64,000 nucleotides of DNA from Sporosarcina luteola (GCF_023715245.1 NZ_JAMBNV010000003.1:181396-245395), one strand, 5' to 3'; counted from the stretch's first letter, positions 25,669 through 35,111 are shown. Translations and numbers: made by a program. The notes: a model not told the origin generated them from the sequence alone.

Positions 25669-26887
25669 ATATTTTCCTTCTTTTTTCATGCTGATCAATC
25701 AATCTTGTCCCTACGAGGTCGCCAGTGACGTTCACTGCGGTTGCCCCCATGCCGATCAAAGCATCAATTGCAGTCAGCAACGCCACCGCTTCCATCGGCA
25801 AGCCGAGTTGGACGAACACGGTCGCAATCATGACGATGCCTGCGCCTGGAACCCCTGCTGTCCCGATGGAGGCGAGCGTCCCGATCAATACGACCATCAC
25901 CATATCGGAAATGGTGAGCGGGGTACCGGCGACATTGGCGGCAAATACAGCGGATGCCGCTATGCGGATTGCGGCGCCATCCATATTGACAGTTGCGCCG
26001 AGTGGCAGGCTGAAGCCGTATAAGCTTTTTGGAACCCCCATTTTTTTCGCCGCATCCAGTGTAAGGGGCAATGTGCCCGTGCTGCTTTGCGTGACAAATG
26101 CAGTGATCATCGGCGTGCGTGCATAGTTGAAGAAAGACCCGGGTTTGATTCCGAAAAGAAGCAGGAGAACGGCATACAGCATGATATGTACGAGTAGCGC
26201 AGCGTAAAAGACGCCGATCATGCCGCCTAATGAAAGAAGCGTATCGATGCCTTGACTGCCGACCGTATTCGCGATGATCGCGAAAATTCCGATCGGCACG
26301 TATTGCAGGATCGCTTTCAAAATAAGAAGGGAAGCTTCATTCAACGCTGTAATCGTCGTCAGTAATGAATCGCCCAACCCGGCATGTTTTTCAGAGGAAC
26401 GCATGGCGGAAATCGCAATGCCGAAAGCGAGCGCTGTAAAAATGATGCCGAGTAGATTCATTTCCGTAAAAGCGGCGACGATATTGGACGGCACGATATT
26501 GAGGAGCACTTGTACGATGCCTGGATTGTCCGGAACCTCGAATGATTCATTGCCAGTGAGATGCATCCCCCTGCCTGGCCGCAACATGCTGGCGACGAGC
26601 AGGCCGACGACGATTGCGAGCGCCGAAGTGACTGTGTAATAGATGAAAACCTTGCTGCCCATACGCCCTAAGTTGGCAATGTTCGTCTGATTTATCCCTA
26701 CGATGAGTGTGAATAAAATGAGTGGGATGATCAGGAAGGTGAGCAGACGGAGAAGAAGATCGCCGAGCGGTGCTAGGATTACGGCTTGTTCCCCCAATAG
26801 GAAACCTGCAACAATTCCAAGAACTAAGGCGACCGAAATTTTCATTATTAATGAAGCACGTAAATATGATTTGAAAATGCTTTTCAT
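25667..26887 (-). CDS. Dicarboxylate/amino acid:cation symporter (DAACS)
   Basis: A 406-aa membrane protein of the GltP/GltT/DctA family that imports glutamate, aspartate or C4-dicarboxylates with H+ or Na+. The serine-rich hairpin TQSSTGTLPL and the NMDGAA motif of the transport domain are present, and helices fill the rest. The ATG at 26887 is favoured, with AAAGGAGG about eight bases upstream; a GTG one codon earlier is also possible. A TSS in place of the more usual SSS may help subgrouping, but the substrate cannot be named. Confidence 0.9.
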   Translation of the reverse strand: MKSIFKSYLRASLIMKISVALVLGIVAGFLLGEQAVILAPLGDLLLRLLTFLIIPLILFTLIVGINQTNIANLGRMGSKVFIYYTVTSALAIVVGLLVASMLRPGRGMHLTGNESFEVPDNPGIVQVLLNIVPSNIVAAFTEMNLLGIIFTALAFGIAISAMRSSEKHAGLGDSLLTTITALNEASLLILKAILQYVPIGIFAIIANTVGSQGIDTLLSLGGMIGVFYAALLVHIMLYAVLLLLFGIKPGSFFNYARTPMITAFVTQSSTGTLPLTLDAAKKMGVPKSLYGFSLPLGATVNMDGAAIRIAASAVFAANVAGTPLTISDMVMVVLIGTLASIGTAGVPGAGIVMIATVFVQLGLPMEAVALLTAIDALIGMGATAVNVTGDLVGTRLIDQHEKRRKI

Positions 26888-27032
26888 CACGACGCCTCCT
26901 TTTCAGAACTGCGAGTATTGAAGGAATTCTGAATTCCACGTTAATACAGTGTGGTCGGTGTGTCAAAATACATGCTTCTGAAAAGGGAAGTAGCGCCAGT
27001 ATGTCGAATAGGTAGGAAAGGAGGGATGGACG

Positions 27033-27401
27033 ATGGTGCAGTTGCAAGAACAAGTGGATACTGCTGAACGGAAGGAATTTGTCGAGACGCCCGTCAAAAC
27101 ATTGTTCCAGAAGTTTGCTGATCATAAGGATGTCTCGCTTGTATTCGGAGATCCAGTCGAAGTCGGCTTGACGAAAGTGATTCCTGTTGCGAAGCTGCAA
27201 TACGGTTTTGGAGGAGGAGGCGACAACGCAGGCAATAACGGAGGCGGTGGAGGCTTTAGAGTCAGCCCTGTAGGTGTCTATGAAATCACACCTGAACGAG
27301 TTACATTCAAACCGACTCGCAGCGGTAGGCAAATCATCGTTATGATGTTGTTATCGGGTCTGTTTTTCTTCTTAGGAAAGAAATCAAGTAAAAAGCGGTG
27401 A
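27033..27401 (+). CDS. GerW/YtfJ-family spore protein
   Basis: A 122-aa protein of the GerW (YtfJ) family. FGDPVEVGLTKVIPVAKLQYGFGGGG is the family signature, followed by a glycine-rich stretch and VSPVGVYEITPERV. B. subtilis GerW is a spore protein linked to germination; this shorter relative ends in a hydrophobic segment and a KKSSKKR tail, suggesting a membrane anchor. The ATG follows AAGGAGGG. A TGTCGAATA word is 31 bases upstream of the ATG. A bidirectional terminator follows. Confidence 0.85.
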   Translation: MVQLQEQVDTAERKEFVETPVKTLFQKFADHKDVSLVFGDPVEVGLTKVIPVAKLQYGFGGGGDNAGNNGGGGGFRVSPVGVYEITPERVTFKPTRSGRQIIVMMLLSGLFFFLGKKSSKKR

Positions 27402-27405
27402 AAGA

Positions 27406-27434
27406 AAAGGACTCCCTGCATGCTGGAGTCCTTT
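27406..27434. terminator. Bidirectional terminator
   Basis: AAAGGACTCC pairs perfectly with GGAGTCCTTT. It serves the GerW-like gene and brnQ. Confidence 0.8.
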
Positions 27435-27442
27435 AGTCATTT

Positions 27443-28759
27443 CTATTGATGTGCGCACTTTCGGACCGAAGCGATTACGAAGCCGATTCCAGCGAACACA
27501 ATGGCGGGGAGTATCCAACCGATCCCTTCTTCGTAAAGGGGCAAGTGGCGGAGCATATCGGTAACCGGAGCGATCGGAAGGCCGAACGCCTTAAGCATAT
27601 CGAAAAAACCGATAAATCCTGCCGCAGCCAGTGCGAAGAGATACACTTCCCGGTGGCCGTTGAACCAGTTATGGAAGAAGCTGATTGTAATCAAGACGAT
27701 CGCCAGCGGATAAACCCCGATGAGAACTGGCAATGTAATCTCGATTAATTGCGTAAGCCCGATGTTCGCAATGAACGCACTGAAAATGCAGATGATCAGC
27801 ACCACGAGCCGATACGAAAATTTTGGAAATGTATCCGAGAAAAAGGCAGCACATGAAGAAGCGAGGCCGACGGATGTTGTCAGGCAAGCAAGGAGTACAG
27901 CCAAACCTAGCAACACTTGTCCAGTCGTCCCGAGCAGTGAATAAACGAGCTGCGTTAAAATTTCCCCGCCATTTGCAGCATCCGGTGCAACAAGCCGACT
28001 CGTTGTTCCGAGATAAGCGAGCCCGGCATACACGAGGCAAAGACCCGCAACGGCAAAGGCGCCTGCCTTCATCGTAATGGCTAGGGTCACTTTCTTATCC
28101 GATACACCCTTAGCTTTGATCGCGTTGATGATGACGATGCCGAATACGAGTGCAGCCATCGCATCCATCGTTAAATAACCTTCGATGAATCCTTTGATGA
28201 AAGGATTTTGGATGTATGGTTCCTGTGGCGGTCCGATTGTCCCGGCAGGCCTGATAATCCCTACCGTGACGATGAAAGTGACAAGGACCAGGAGAACCGG
28301 GGTCAGTACATTCCCGAAACGATCGACCAATTTACTCGGCTTCATTGACAGCCAAGCGGTGACCGCAAAAAAGAGGACTGTGAATAACAGCAAAGCGATC
28401 CTCTCCGCCGAATCGGAAGTGAAAGGAGCCAGTCCCATTTCAAACGTGACCGTCGCCGTGCGCGGAACTGCAAACAATGGTCCGAGCGCTAAATAGACAA
28501 TAATTGCGAAGACTAGGCCGAATAAAGGATGTGCCTTTCCTGCGAGATCCCTCAACTGGCTGCCGCTCATCGCTACCGCAACGACACCGAGAAACGGAAG
28601 GCCGACACCGGTAATGAGAAACCCGGCAATCGCAATCCATACATTTCCTCCTGCCAGCTGCCCGACGAGCGGCGGGAAAATTAGATTTCCGGCGCCGAAA
28701 AACAGCGCAAACATCAGTAACCCTAACTTCAATGTATCCTTATTTGTAAAATCGTTCAT
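27443..28759 (-). CDS. brnQ: Branched-chain amino-acid carrier BrnQ
   Basis: A 438-aa membrane transporter of the LIVCS family that takes up leucine, isoleucine and valine with Na+ or H+. MFALFFGAGNLIFPP near the N-terminus and YLALGPLFAVPRTATVTFE are diagnostic. The ATG at 28759 is used because GGAGGG lies seven bases upstream and gives MNDFTNKDTLKLGLL; a longer frame to 28888 only translates the upstream repeat array E. No leucine leader or T-box is visible upstream. Confidence 0.93.
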   Translation of the reverse strand: MNDFTNKDTLKLGLLMFALFFGAGNLIFPPLVGQLAGGNVWIAIAGFLITGVGLPFLGVVAVAMSGSQLRDLAGKAHPLFGLVFAIIVYLALGPLFAVPRTATVTFEMGLAPFTSDSAERIALLLFTVLFFAVTAWLSMKPSKLVDRFGNVLTPVLLVLVTFIVTVGIIRPAGTIGPPQEPYIQNPFIKGFIEGYLTMDAMAALVFGIVIINAIKAKGVSDKKVTLAITMKAGAFAVAGLCLVYAGLAYLGTTSRLVAPDAANGGEILTQLVYSLLGTTGQVLLGLAVLLACLTTSVGLASSCAAFFSDTFPKFSYRLVVLIICIFSAFIANIGLTQLIEITLPVLIGVYPLAIVLITISFFHNWFNGHREVYLFALAAAGFIGFFDMLKAFGLPIAPVTDMLRHLPLYEEGIGWILPAIVFAGIGFVIASVRKCAHQ

Positions 28760-28785
28760 ACTTGTTCCCTCCAACATATTTAGAA

Positions 28786-28893
28786 AGCGCATAAAAGCGG
28801 TCTTCACGCATAAATGGTCATAGGTCCGCATAACCCATAAATCTCCCAATAAGTCCATAAATGTAAATGGTAACGCATAATTTATCATAAAAC
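28786..28893 (-). repeat. Tandem array E, about 20-bp units, anchor TTTATGCG on the minus strand
   Basis: The plus strand shows CGCATAAA or close variants at about 28788, 28807, 28827, 28856, 28876 and 28886, with weaker words between. This is the reverse complement of the TTTATGCG anchor of arrays D and G, but the spacing is less regular. It lies upstream of brnQ. Confidence 0.65.
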
Positions 28894-29061
28894 GCCATTA
28901 AATGATTTTATCATACCCATGCCATAACGTTTACCCATACTCGTCGAAAAGAGAAAAATTATTAATTTCTGATAATAATCTATATACAAGTTTAAAAGTA
29001 TGTTATTATTCAGAAGAGAATATTATTTTATGAATATGAATTGGAATGGAGAGGAATTGGG

Positions 29062-30786
29062 ATGTTAAACGTTACAGAAAATCGGTTTGCCAACTACCCT
29101 CAACAGCCGCACGGGGGAAAACTGGTGGACAAAGTATTGACGGGGGCGGAGAGGGACGAGGAGCTGGAAAAGGCTAGATTGCTGCCTTCCATCATGGTGG
29201 ATTTGGAAGCGGTCATCACGCTTGAAATGATTGCGACAGGCGTCTTATCTCCGAATGAAGGATTCATGAATGAAGTGGATTATAAGTCTGTGTTGACTGA
29301 AGGACGCTTGGCGAATGGGACGGTTTGGCCAGTTCCACTCAGTTTTGCGCCGATCGGCAACCGCAACAAGGAAATCATCGAAACGCTATCCGTGGGGGAC
29401 GAAGTGGCGCTTTGCGATGAACAGAACGAGCCAGTGGCGATTTTGCGGATTGACGATATTTTTGCATATGATAAGGAGTACCGGGCTTCCCATCTATTCG
29501 GTACGACCGATCGGAATCATCCAGGTGTGGATGCGATTTTCAGGAGGATGGGCGATGTCGCGCTCGGCGGCCCGATCCGGTTATTGCAGCGGGTTGACTG
29601 GGGGCCGTTTGAAAAGCTGCGATTGGAACCGAAAGATACATGGCATGAATTCTATGAAGTGAAGAAATTCCGTTCCGCTGCAGGGTTCATTACAGGGGCG
29701 AATCCACTGCACCGCGGACATGAATACATCCATAAAAATGCATTGGAAGAAATCGACGGTTTGCTTCTTCAGCCGCTGGTCGAAATGGCGAAACGCGAAT
29801 ATACGCGCCATGAATTCCGGATGCTATCGTATAGAAGCGTGCTGGATACGTATTATCCAAAAGGTCGGTCCATCCTCGCACCTTTGCGGGTGACGTATAT
29901 TTTTGCCGGTCCGCGGGAGACGGTGCTGCACGCACTTATCATGAAAAATTACGGATGCACACATGCGCTCATCGGACGGGATCATGCGGGGATCGGCGAT
30001 TATTATGATAAATATGCGAGCCATACCATTTTTGATCAATTCAAACCGGAGGAACTCGGAATCGACATTCGACTTTTCCACGAGGTGTTCTACTGCACGC
30101 GTTGTGACGCACCCGCGACAGAGCAGTCTTGCCCGCATGACAATCAATACCGGATCAATATTTCTGGAACGGGCATCCGGGAAATGCTCCGCCACGGCAT
30201 CATGCCACCGAAGGAAATCGTCCGTCCGGAATCTGCGCGGATCGCAATCCAAGGTGTTCAACCGAAAGGCCTCGATGAATCTGAAAGCGCTATCTCGCCA
30301 GTAGGAAAGGTTATTAAGAGCATGTTCCCATTCTATTTGGAGCGTACGAGGCTAGGAGGACGGAAGCGCAAAGCGCCTTTGACGGTCGATGATTTGACGA
30401 ATGATGATCTCGAAATGGTGAATCTGGACGTCCGTGCGAATGCCGACCGGATCTATCAGGAAATCTTCGAGGAGTATTCGAGCGTGGGTGACACAAACCG
30501 TGGCATGCAACCTGAATGGGTGATGGACGCAAGGGAATCCTTGCAGACGCAGCAGCGGATGGTCATCCAGGACTTGGAGGAGAAAGTGAAGCAGGCGCCG
30601 GAGACCGCTTCGGACGAATTCATGTATCAGGATAAAGAGGAATCGTTGCGGGAGTTGGAAGTGGCGAAGAAAATCCTCGGGGATATTCCAAAAGTGCTTC
30701 GCGCGGCCGATTTCGACTATCGGACGTGGAATGTCCTGCCGTATAAGCGCTACCGCGGCAGCGATGAGCCGGAGGAAGGAAAATAA
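29062..30786 (+). CDS. sat: ATP sulfurylase with long C-terminal extension
   Basis: Sulfate adenylyltransferase makes adenosine phosphosulfate from sulfate and ATP. The catalytic part (about residues 1-390) has FITGANPLHRGHEYIHK (the HxGH motif), IGRDHAGIGDYYDKY and ISGTGIREMLRHG. The Bacillus enzyme ends near residue 380, but this one runs to 574 aa. The extra ~185 residues have no P-loop, so they are not an APS kinase; they are charged and helical, ending in WNVLPYKRYRG. ATG 29062 has AGAGGAA upstream and is preferred to a TTG at 29041. No reductase genes lie next to it, and a perfect terminator follows. Confidence 0.9.
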   Translation: MLNVTENRFANYPQQPHGGKLVDKVLTGAERDEELEKARLLPSIMVDLEAVITLEMIATGVLSPNEGFMNEVDYKSVLTEGRLANGTVWPVPLSFAPIGNRNKEIIETLSVGDEVALCDEQNEPVAILRIDDIFAYDKEYRASHLFGTTDRNHPGVDAIFRRMGDVALGGPIRLLQRVDWGPFEKLRLEPKDTWHEFYEVKKFRSAAGFITGANPLHRGHEYIHKNALEEIDGLLLQPLVEMAKREYTRHEFRMLSYRSVLDTYYPKGRSILAPLRVTYIFAGPRETVLHALIMKNYGCTHALIGRDHAGIGDYYDKYASHTIFDQFKPEELGIDIRLFHEVFYCTRCDAPATEQSCPHDNQYRINISGTGIREMLRHGIMPPKEIVRPESARIAIQGVQPKGLDESESAISPVGKVIKSMFPFYLERTRLGGRKRKAPLTVDDLTNDDLEMVNLDVRANADRIYQEIFEEYSSVGDTNRGMQPEWVMDARESLQTQQRMVIQDLEEKVKQAPETASDEFMYQDKEESLRELEVAKKILGDIPKVLRAADFDYRTWNVLPYKRYRGSDEPEEGK

Positions 30787-30793
30787 GTCGAGA

Positions 30794-30829
30794 GAAAAAG
30801 CTTTCCGCCAGTAGGTGGAAAGCTTTTTC
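30794..30829. terminator. Terminator after sat
   Basis: GAAAAAGCTTTCCGCC pairs with GGTGGAAAGCTTTTTC over a four-base loop, with one G-U pair. Confidence 0.9.
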
Positions 30830-30840
30830 ACGTTACTAAA

Positions 30841-31060
30841 GTGGTTTATGATCACTCGCCGTGACTTATGATCACTGATCGTGATTTATGATCACTTGCC
30901 GTGATTTATGATCACTTGCCGAGATTTATGATCACTCGTCGTGACTTATGATCAGTTGTTTTGATTTATGATCACTCTTCGTGACTTATGATCACATGCC
31001 GACACTTATGATCACTCGCCGTGATTTATGATCACTTGCTTTGACTTACGATCACTCGCC
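30841..31060 (+). repeat. Tandem array F, eleven 20-bp units, anchor TTATGATCAC
   Basis: Eleven units start every 20 bases from 30841 to 31041. The consensus is GTGATTTATGATCACTYGCC with few changes; each holds the palindrome TGATCA (one unit has CGATCA, one TGATCAG). It lies between the sat terminator and the terminator of the opposing DUF2325 gene. No coding or CRISPR character is seen. Confidence 0.93.
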
Positions 31061-31081
31061 CTTAATAAGCTCCCAACACAT

Positions 31082-31122
31082 AAAAAAAGTGCTGGAAACC
31101 GGACCTCCCAGTCTCCAGCACA
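31082..31122 (-). terminator. Terminator of the DUF2325 gene
   Basis: On the minus strand GTGCTGGAGAC pairs with GGTTTCCAGCAC, followed by seven T. Confidence 0.85.
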
Positions 31123-31125
31123 CTC

Positions 31126-32220
31126 TTAAAAAAAAGAATGAAAAGGTATATAGGATTCCTTGATTCCATGAATCATCGCTTTTTTTATCGATGACTGACT
31201 AGTAGGCGCCGCGCGGAATGGGATTTTATACTTTTTAGCGCATTCCTTCGCCAATCCGCTGCTGCGGTGCGATGAATGCTCGCTTGCAGAAATGATCAAG
31301 TCCATATTTTTTACAGCGGCTTTGATACGGTTCCTGCTTTCATCCCCACTGAAAATATCCAATGAAAAGTTTCCGTTTTCCGCAAGTGGCATGAAATCCG
31401 CGCTTCTGAAATCAGCTCCGATAATAACTATTTTTTTATCTCTTAATAAGTTCAATTCAATATCAGTCCACATATTTTCCTTTTTCGATGTATTATCTTT
31501 ATAAAAACTAGATGGTTTCGGTTCGGGCCTTGCGATTTCACTATTGCGTTCCGGATAACACCAGACGACACGGAACGATAAGGGATCGGATTCATGGTAA
31601 GCAATCGCCACTACGCTTCCGTCTTTCAAACTATACGAATCAATATCTCTTTGGCTAATTAAAAATTGATAGGGGGACTCGCCATCGAGTTTTATTCTCG
31701 ATAGCTTTCCATCTGCGATTGTTTGATCTGCAACTAATAATCCATCAGACGTCTTTGTGAGGACACAATAATCGATTTCAATCCGATTACTATCATCCTT
31801 TGTCACACTGTTTTTTCGTTTAATAAACACTAAATCTTTTATACTATCTCCGATTGCCTCAATATAATCCCCATGTTCGAACCCATGCATCCTTACAATC
31901 TTTTCCGGGACGTATATATCCCCTTGTTTTCCTTTTAAAATCCCGCCTTTCAACTTTCTTTCCATAGGGGTTCCTAGATTCGTCGCATCAGTACTGCTCG
32001 TGACGATCATTCTCTGGGATGTTTCATTACGTGAAGTAAGTGACTCCCCTTCCTTCTTATCACGTTCGTCCGAACCATTAATCGTTGGGATGGAGCCCCA
32101 TAATCCCATCGATAGTTCGATGAAATCGAATAGCTTGTTGACCCGTTCCCTTGTTTCAGCAACATTTTCTTCCGTCAGTTGATGGATACAGCTGATTAGT
32201 TCATCAGAAATCTGTTTCAT
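31126..32220 (-). CDS. DUF2325 domain protein
   Basis: A 364-aa soluble protein whose C-terminal ~95 residues look like DUF2325: KKIVIIGADFRSADF, then MDLIISASEHSSH and CAKKYKIPFRAA, a Rossmann-like alpha/beta pattern. The middle has GDIYVPEKIVRMHGFEHGDY, a strand-rich segment like a small barrel, and YQFLISQRDIDSYSLKDGSVV. The N-terminus is helical. The start ATG has AAAGGAG eight bases upstream. It is divergent from the MATE gene. DUF2325 proteins occur in several stress and defence-like settings, but no function can be assigned here. Confidence 0.75.
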   Translation of the reverse strand: MKQISDELISCIHQLTEENVAETRERVNKLFDFIELSMGLWGSIPTINGSDERDKKEGESLTSRNETSQRMIVTSSTDATNLGTPMERKLKGGILKGKQGDIYVPEKIVRMHGFEHGDYIEAIGDSIKDLVFIKRKNSVTKDDSNRIEIDYCVLTKTSDGLLVADQTIADGKLSRIKLDGESPYQFLISQRDIDSYSLKDGSVVAIAYHESDPLSFRVVWCYPERNSEIARPEPKPSSFYKDNTSKKENMWTDIELNLLRDKKIVIIGADFRSADFMPLAENGNFSLDIFSGDESRNRIKAAVKNMDLIISASEHSSHRSSGLAKECAKKYKIPFRAAPTSQSSIKKAMIHGIKESYIPFHSFF

Positions 32221-32403
32221 TTATTCAACTCCTTTCACTAATTATAACTTAATTTTCACAACATATTGATAAAGATTTGGTGGAGCCTAGTCGCGAAAAT
32301 ATTTTTTGAAAATATCAAGCATACCCATTGTGAAAGTACTAATTTTTATGGTAAGCTATTTCCTGTTTTGAACATCTTAAATAGAAATGAAGGCGATAGA
32401 TAG

Positions 32404-33792
32404 ATGGCAGCAGTTGCAGCCAACGGCCCGGGGAAGAAACTTAATTTGTTTCGTCTGACGTGGCCGATTTTTCTTGAAATATTTTTGTTCATGTTGATGG
32501 GGTTGGCGGATACATTCATGTTGAGTGCGTTATCCGATGACGCAGTATCCGGCGTCGGGGCGGCGAATCAATACGTGATGATTGCCATTCTCGTTCTGGA
32601 GGTTGTCGGAAACGGTGCGGCAATCGTTGTTTCACAATATTTAGGTTCAAGGCGTTATATTGAAGCATCGAAGATTTCAGCAATCGCTGTGTCCTTGAAT
32701 CTACTTGTCGGATTAGGAATTAGTGGTGTGTTCATTCTATTCACAAGCCGCATGATGAATGCGATGAATTTGCAGGGTGATGTCCTTGCCCATGCGGAAG
32801 CCTATTTGATTATCGTCGGCGGAGGGATTTTCCTGCAGGCTGTCATCAATTCGCTCGCGGCAGTCATTCGTGTGCACGGGTTTACGAAACAGACGATGTT
32901 CGTTTCGCTCGGCATGAACATTATCCACGTCATCGGGAACTATGCGCTCATTTTCGGGAAGTTCGGGATGCCTGCTTTAGGCGTACAAGGGGCAGCGATT
33001 TCATCTGTCGGCAGCCGGGTGATTGCAATGTTCGTCTTTATTTGGCTGCTGTATCGGGTGCTTGAATACCGCATTGAATTCCGTTATTACATTACATGGT
33101 CGAAGGAATATGTTAAAAAGATTTTGAATATCGGGCTCCCTTCAGCATTCGAACAGATTCTGTACCAGGCGTGCCAAATCATCTTCCTTTACTACGTCAC
33201 TTTCCTTGGAACGGAGGCGCTTGCCGCGAGACAATATGCGACGAACATTTCGATGTTCAGCTATTTGTTTGCGCTAGCGATTGGTCTAGGGACATCGATC
33301 ATCGTCGGCCGGCTCGTCGGAAGCGGCGAAAAAGATGAAGTATACCGGCAAGTTTGGGCATCTCTTAAGCGTGCGCTCGTCTGTACGGTTGTGTTGGTGG
33401 CGCTCGTCATGACGTTCCGTTATCCACTCATGCGCCTGTTCACTGAAAATGAGCAGATCATCCAGCTTGGTGCTTCTGTCTTGCTGTTATCATGTTTACT
33501 CGAAACCGGCCGGACGTTCAATATGGTTATCATCAATTCGCTCCGGGCATCGGGCGACGCGAAATTCCCTGTTATGATGGGGGCGATCTCGATGGTCATG
33601 ATGAGTCTTCCGGTCGGCTATTTCTTTGTGTTCGTCCTTGACCTCGGACTTGTCGGCGTATGGCTCGCCGTCATCATGGATGAATGGGTGCGCGCGATTG
33701 TCATGTCGCTCCGATGGAAAAGCAGGGCGTGGGAAAGGTACGCGCTTGTTGAACCTGTATCTGAAATCGAACCGAAACCGGAAACTGTTTGA
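32404..33792 (+). CDS. MATE-family efflux transporter
   Basis: A 462-aa membrane protein with twelve hydrophobic helices in two similar halves, the MATE layout. LTWPIFLEIFLFMLMGLADTFMLS at the start and the matching ILNIGLPSAFEQILYQACQ of the second half are typical. It should export cationic drugs or metabolites using Na+ or H+. The ATG has GAAGGCGA upstream. A perfect bidirectional terminator shared with the next, opposing gene follows. The substrate is unknown. Confidence 0.9.
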   Translation: MAAVAANGPGKKLNLFRLTWPIFLEIFLFMLMGLADTFMLSALSDDAVSGVGAANQYVMIAILVLEVVGNGAAIVVSQYLGSRRYIEASKISAIAVSLNLLVGLGISGVFILFTSRMMNAMNLQGDVLAHAEAYLIIVGGGIFLQAVINSLAAVIRVHGFTKQTMFVSLGMNIIHVIGNYALIFGKFGMPALGVQGAAISSVGSRVIAMFVFIWLLYRVLEYRIEFRYYITWSKEYVKKILNIGLPSAFEQILYQACQIIFLYYVTFLGTEALAARQYATNISMFSYLFALAIGLGTSIIVGRLVGSGEKDEVYRQVWASLKRALVCTVVLVALVMTFRYPLMRLFTENEQIIQLGASVLLLSCLLETGRTFNMVIINSLRASGDAKFPVMMGAISMVMMSLPVGYFFVFVLDLGLVGVWLAVIMDEWVRAIVMSLRWKSRAWERYALVEPVSEIEPKPETV

Positions 33793-33805
33793 ATGAAAAA
33801 TAAAA

Positions 33806-33847
33806 AGAGCAGGCCTCTCACTAGATTCAAAGTGAGAGGCCTGCTCT
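33806..33847. terminator. Bidirectional terminator
   Basis: AGAGCAGGCCTCTCAC pairs perfectly with GTGAGAGGCCTGCTCT. Confidence 0.9.
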
Positions 33848-33854
33848 ATTATCA

Positions 33855-34148
33855 TCAAAAGAAGAAAAAGGGGAGTAGCGCAAAGGTTACGATTGATCCG
33901 AGTGCAATGCCTGCACCGAAAGCGAACCCACGCCCAAAGCCGAATCCACGTCCTCCATAGCCGTATCCGTATCTAAATCCGTATCCAAATCCGCCCAAAT
34001 TTCTTTGGCGGCCGAATGGTTCTAAAAAAACTCGATTGCCTCTGACACCTTGAATGATCCCTCTATGTGTTCGTCCATCTCTCGTTCCGATGACGACCGC
34101 TCTTCCGGTATGCCTGCTGCACAAAGAATGATAGTTTTGAACTGACAT
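33855..34148 (-). CDS. Small protein with Sm-like head and Gly/Phe/Tyr-rich tail
   Basis: A 97-aa protein. The first ~50 residues (GRAVVIGTRDGRTHRGIIQGVRGNRVFLEPF) look like an Sm-like small barrel of the type found in some spore coat proteins. Then come about 30 residues of GFGYG-type repeats and a C-terminal hydrophobic segment ending LLPFFFF. ATG 34148 has GGGGTGA upstream; longer in-frame starts lack one. I do not recognise a named family; a spore surface or membrane role is a guess from composition. Confidence 0.7.
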   Translation of the reverse strand: MSVQNYHSLCSRHTGRAVVIGTRDGRTHRGIIQGVRGNRVFLEPFGRQRNLGGFGYGFRYGYGYGGRGFGFGRGFAFGAGIALGSIVTFALLPFFFF

Positions 34149-34240
34149 CGTGTTGTCACCCCATTTCGATTCAACATAATACATCATATGTGAGGGATTT
34201 TTCTTCAGGGAGGACAAACACACCAGTGTATCTGCGCTCT

Positions 34241-35014
34241 TTATAGTTGTGCAATCTCTGTTGATGGGCGGGTCAATAAGTCAACGACATGGAAGTCCGT
34301 ACCCTTTAAGAAGTTCCGGACGACATAATAGCCGACAGCGTAACCTGCCATATGTGGATAGCGGCTCAAACCATAAAGAACTTTATCATGGATTTTGCTC
34401 TCTTTGAGGTGATTCCTATTCGGATAGACGACTTCTTTCCAGAACCTCGCCAACTGTCTCTCTGAATAAAGTGAAGTCCAGGAAGAGGTGAAATCCTCGC
34501 CGAATCGTTCCGCAACTGCAACTTCCGCCAGCCCCTCCAGGATGATTGTATCTAACAGCGTACAGTCCTCTTCTCGCTTGGGAAACATATTAAGCCGGCA
34601 TACATGGTTGTATTCATGTGTCAATATCGCCTTTATTTCAGTTTCCGTATTGTTGGGTGAAATAAATAAAAAGATTTTATCTGCATAAGCTAACCCGGAC
34701 TTTCCTTTGAATTCGCGAGCCAACACTTTGTTATATGAATCCGACGGGAAGATGAAGACGGGAACGGATGGCCCTTTCCATTTGCTGCGCAACAGCCCAA
34801 ATTCCTTTGCGGAAATATCCCATACGTTATTCGATTGCAGCTTCTTCGTTAGCGCTCTCCCTTGTTTTGCGGAGAGGTACATGCCGAACATCGTTAAATG
34901 ATGATGGATATCAGAGACGGTACCAGTTGGGAAGTACTGGGATAAGTTCGCGCAAACTTCGGATGGATCTCCAGCCGATTCTTCAATCCATTTGTCAGTC
35001 CGAACGACAGTCAT
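34241..35014 (-). CDS. DUF2268 predicted zinc-dependent protease
   Basis: A 257-aa protein with LTHEYNHVCRLN near residue 137, a HExxH zinc-protease motif, and a downstream glutamate in ILEGLAEVAVAERFG that supplies the third ligand. The late MAGYAVGYYVVRNFL is typical of DUF2268 (putative Zn-dependent proteases). No signal peptide is seen. The start has AGAGGTG upstream. It is divergent from cysK; the substrate is unknown. Confidence 0.82.
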   Translation of the reverse strand: MTVVRTDKWIEESAGDPSEVCANLSQYFPTGTVSDIHHHLTMFGMYLSAKQGRALTKKLQSNNVWDISAKEFGLLRSKWKGPSVPVFIFPSDSYNKVLAREFKGKSGLAYADKIFLFISPNNTETEIKAILTHEYNHVCRLNMFPKREEDCTLLDTIILEGLAEVAVAERFGEDFTSSWTSLYSERQLARFWKEVVYPNRNHLKESKIHDKVLYGLSRYPHMAGYAVGYYVVRNFLKGTDFHVVDLLTRPSTEIAQL

Positions 35015-35111
35015 ACTGCGACACCTCTTTTTGAACTATCATATTCTAGAGAGAACAGGAATGATTGAGTGTTCAAAGTATACTAAATTACTATGTATTA
35101 TAGGGATTAAT

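Noticed and set aside
28760..28888. Upstream extension of BrnQ
   Set aside because: It translates array E; GGAGGG lies seven bases before the ATG at 28759.
30841..31060. CRISPR array
   Set aside because: Units are 20 bp with no unique spacers of normal length, and no cas genes are present.
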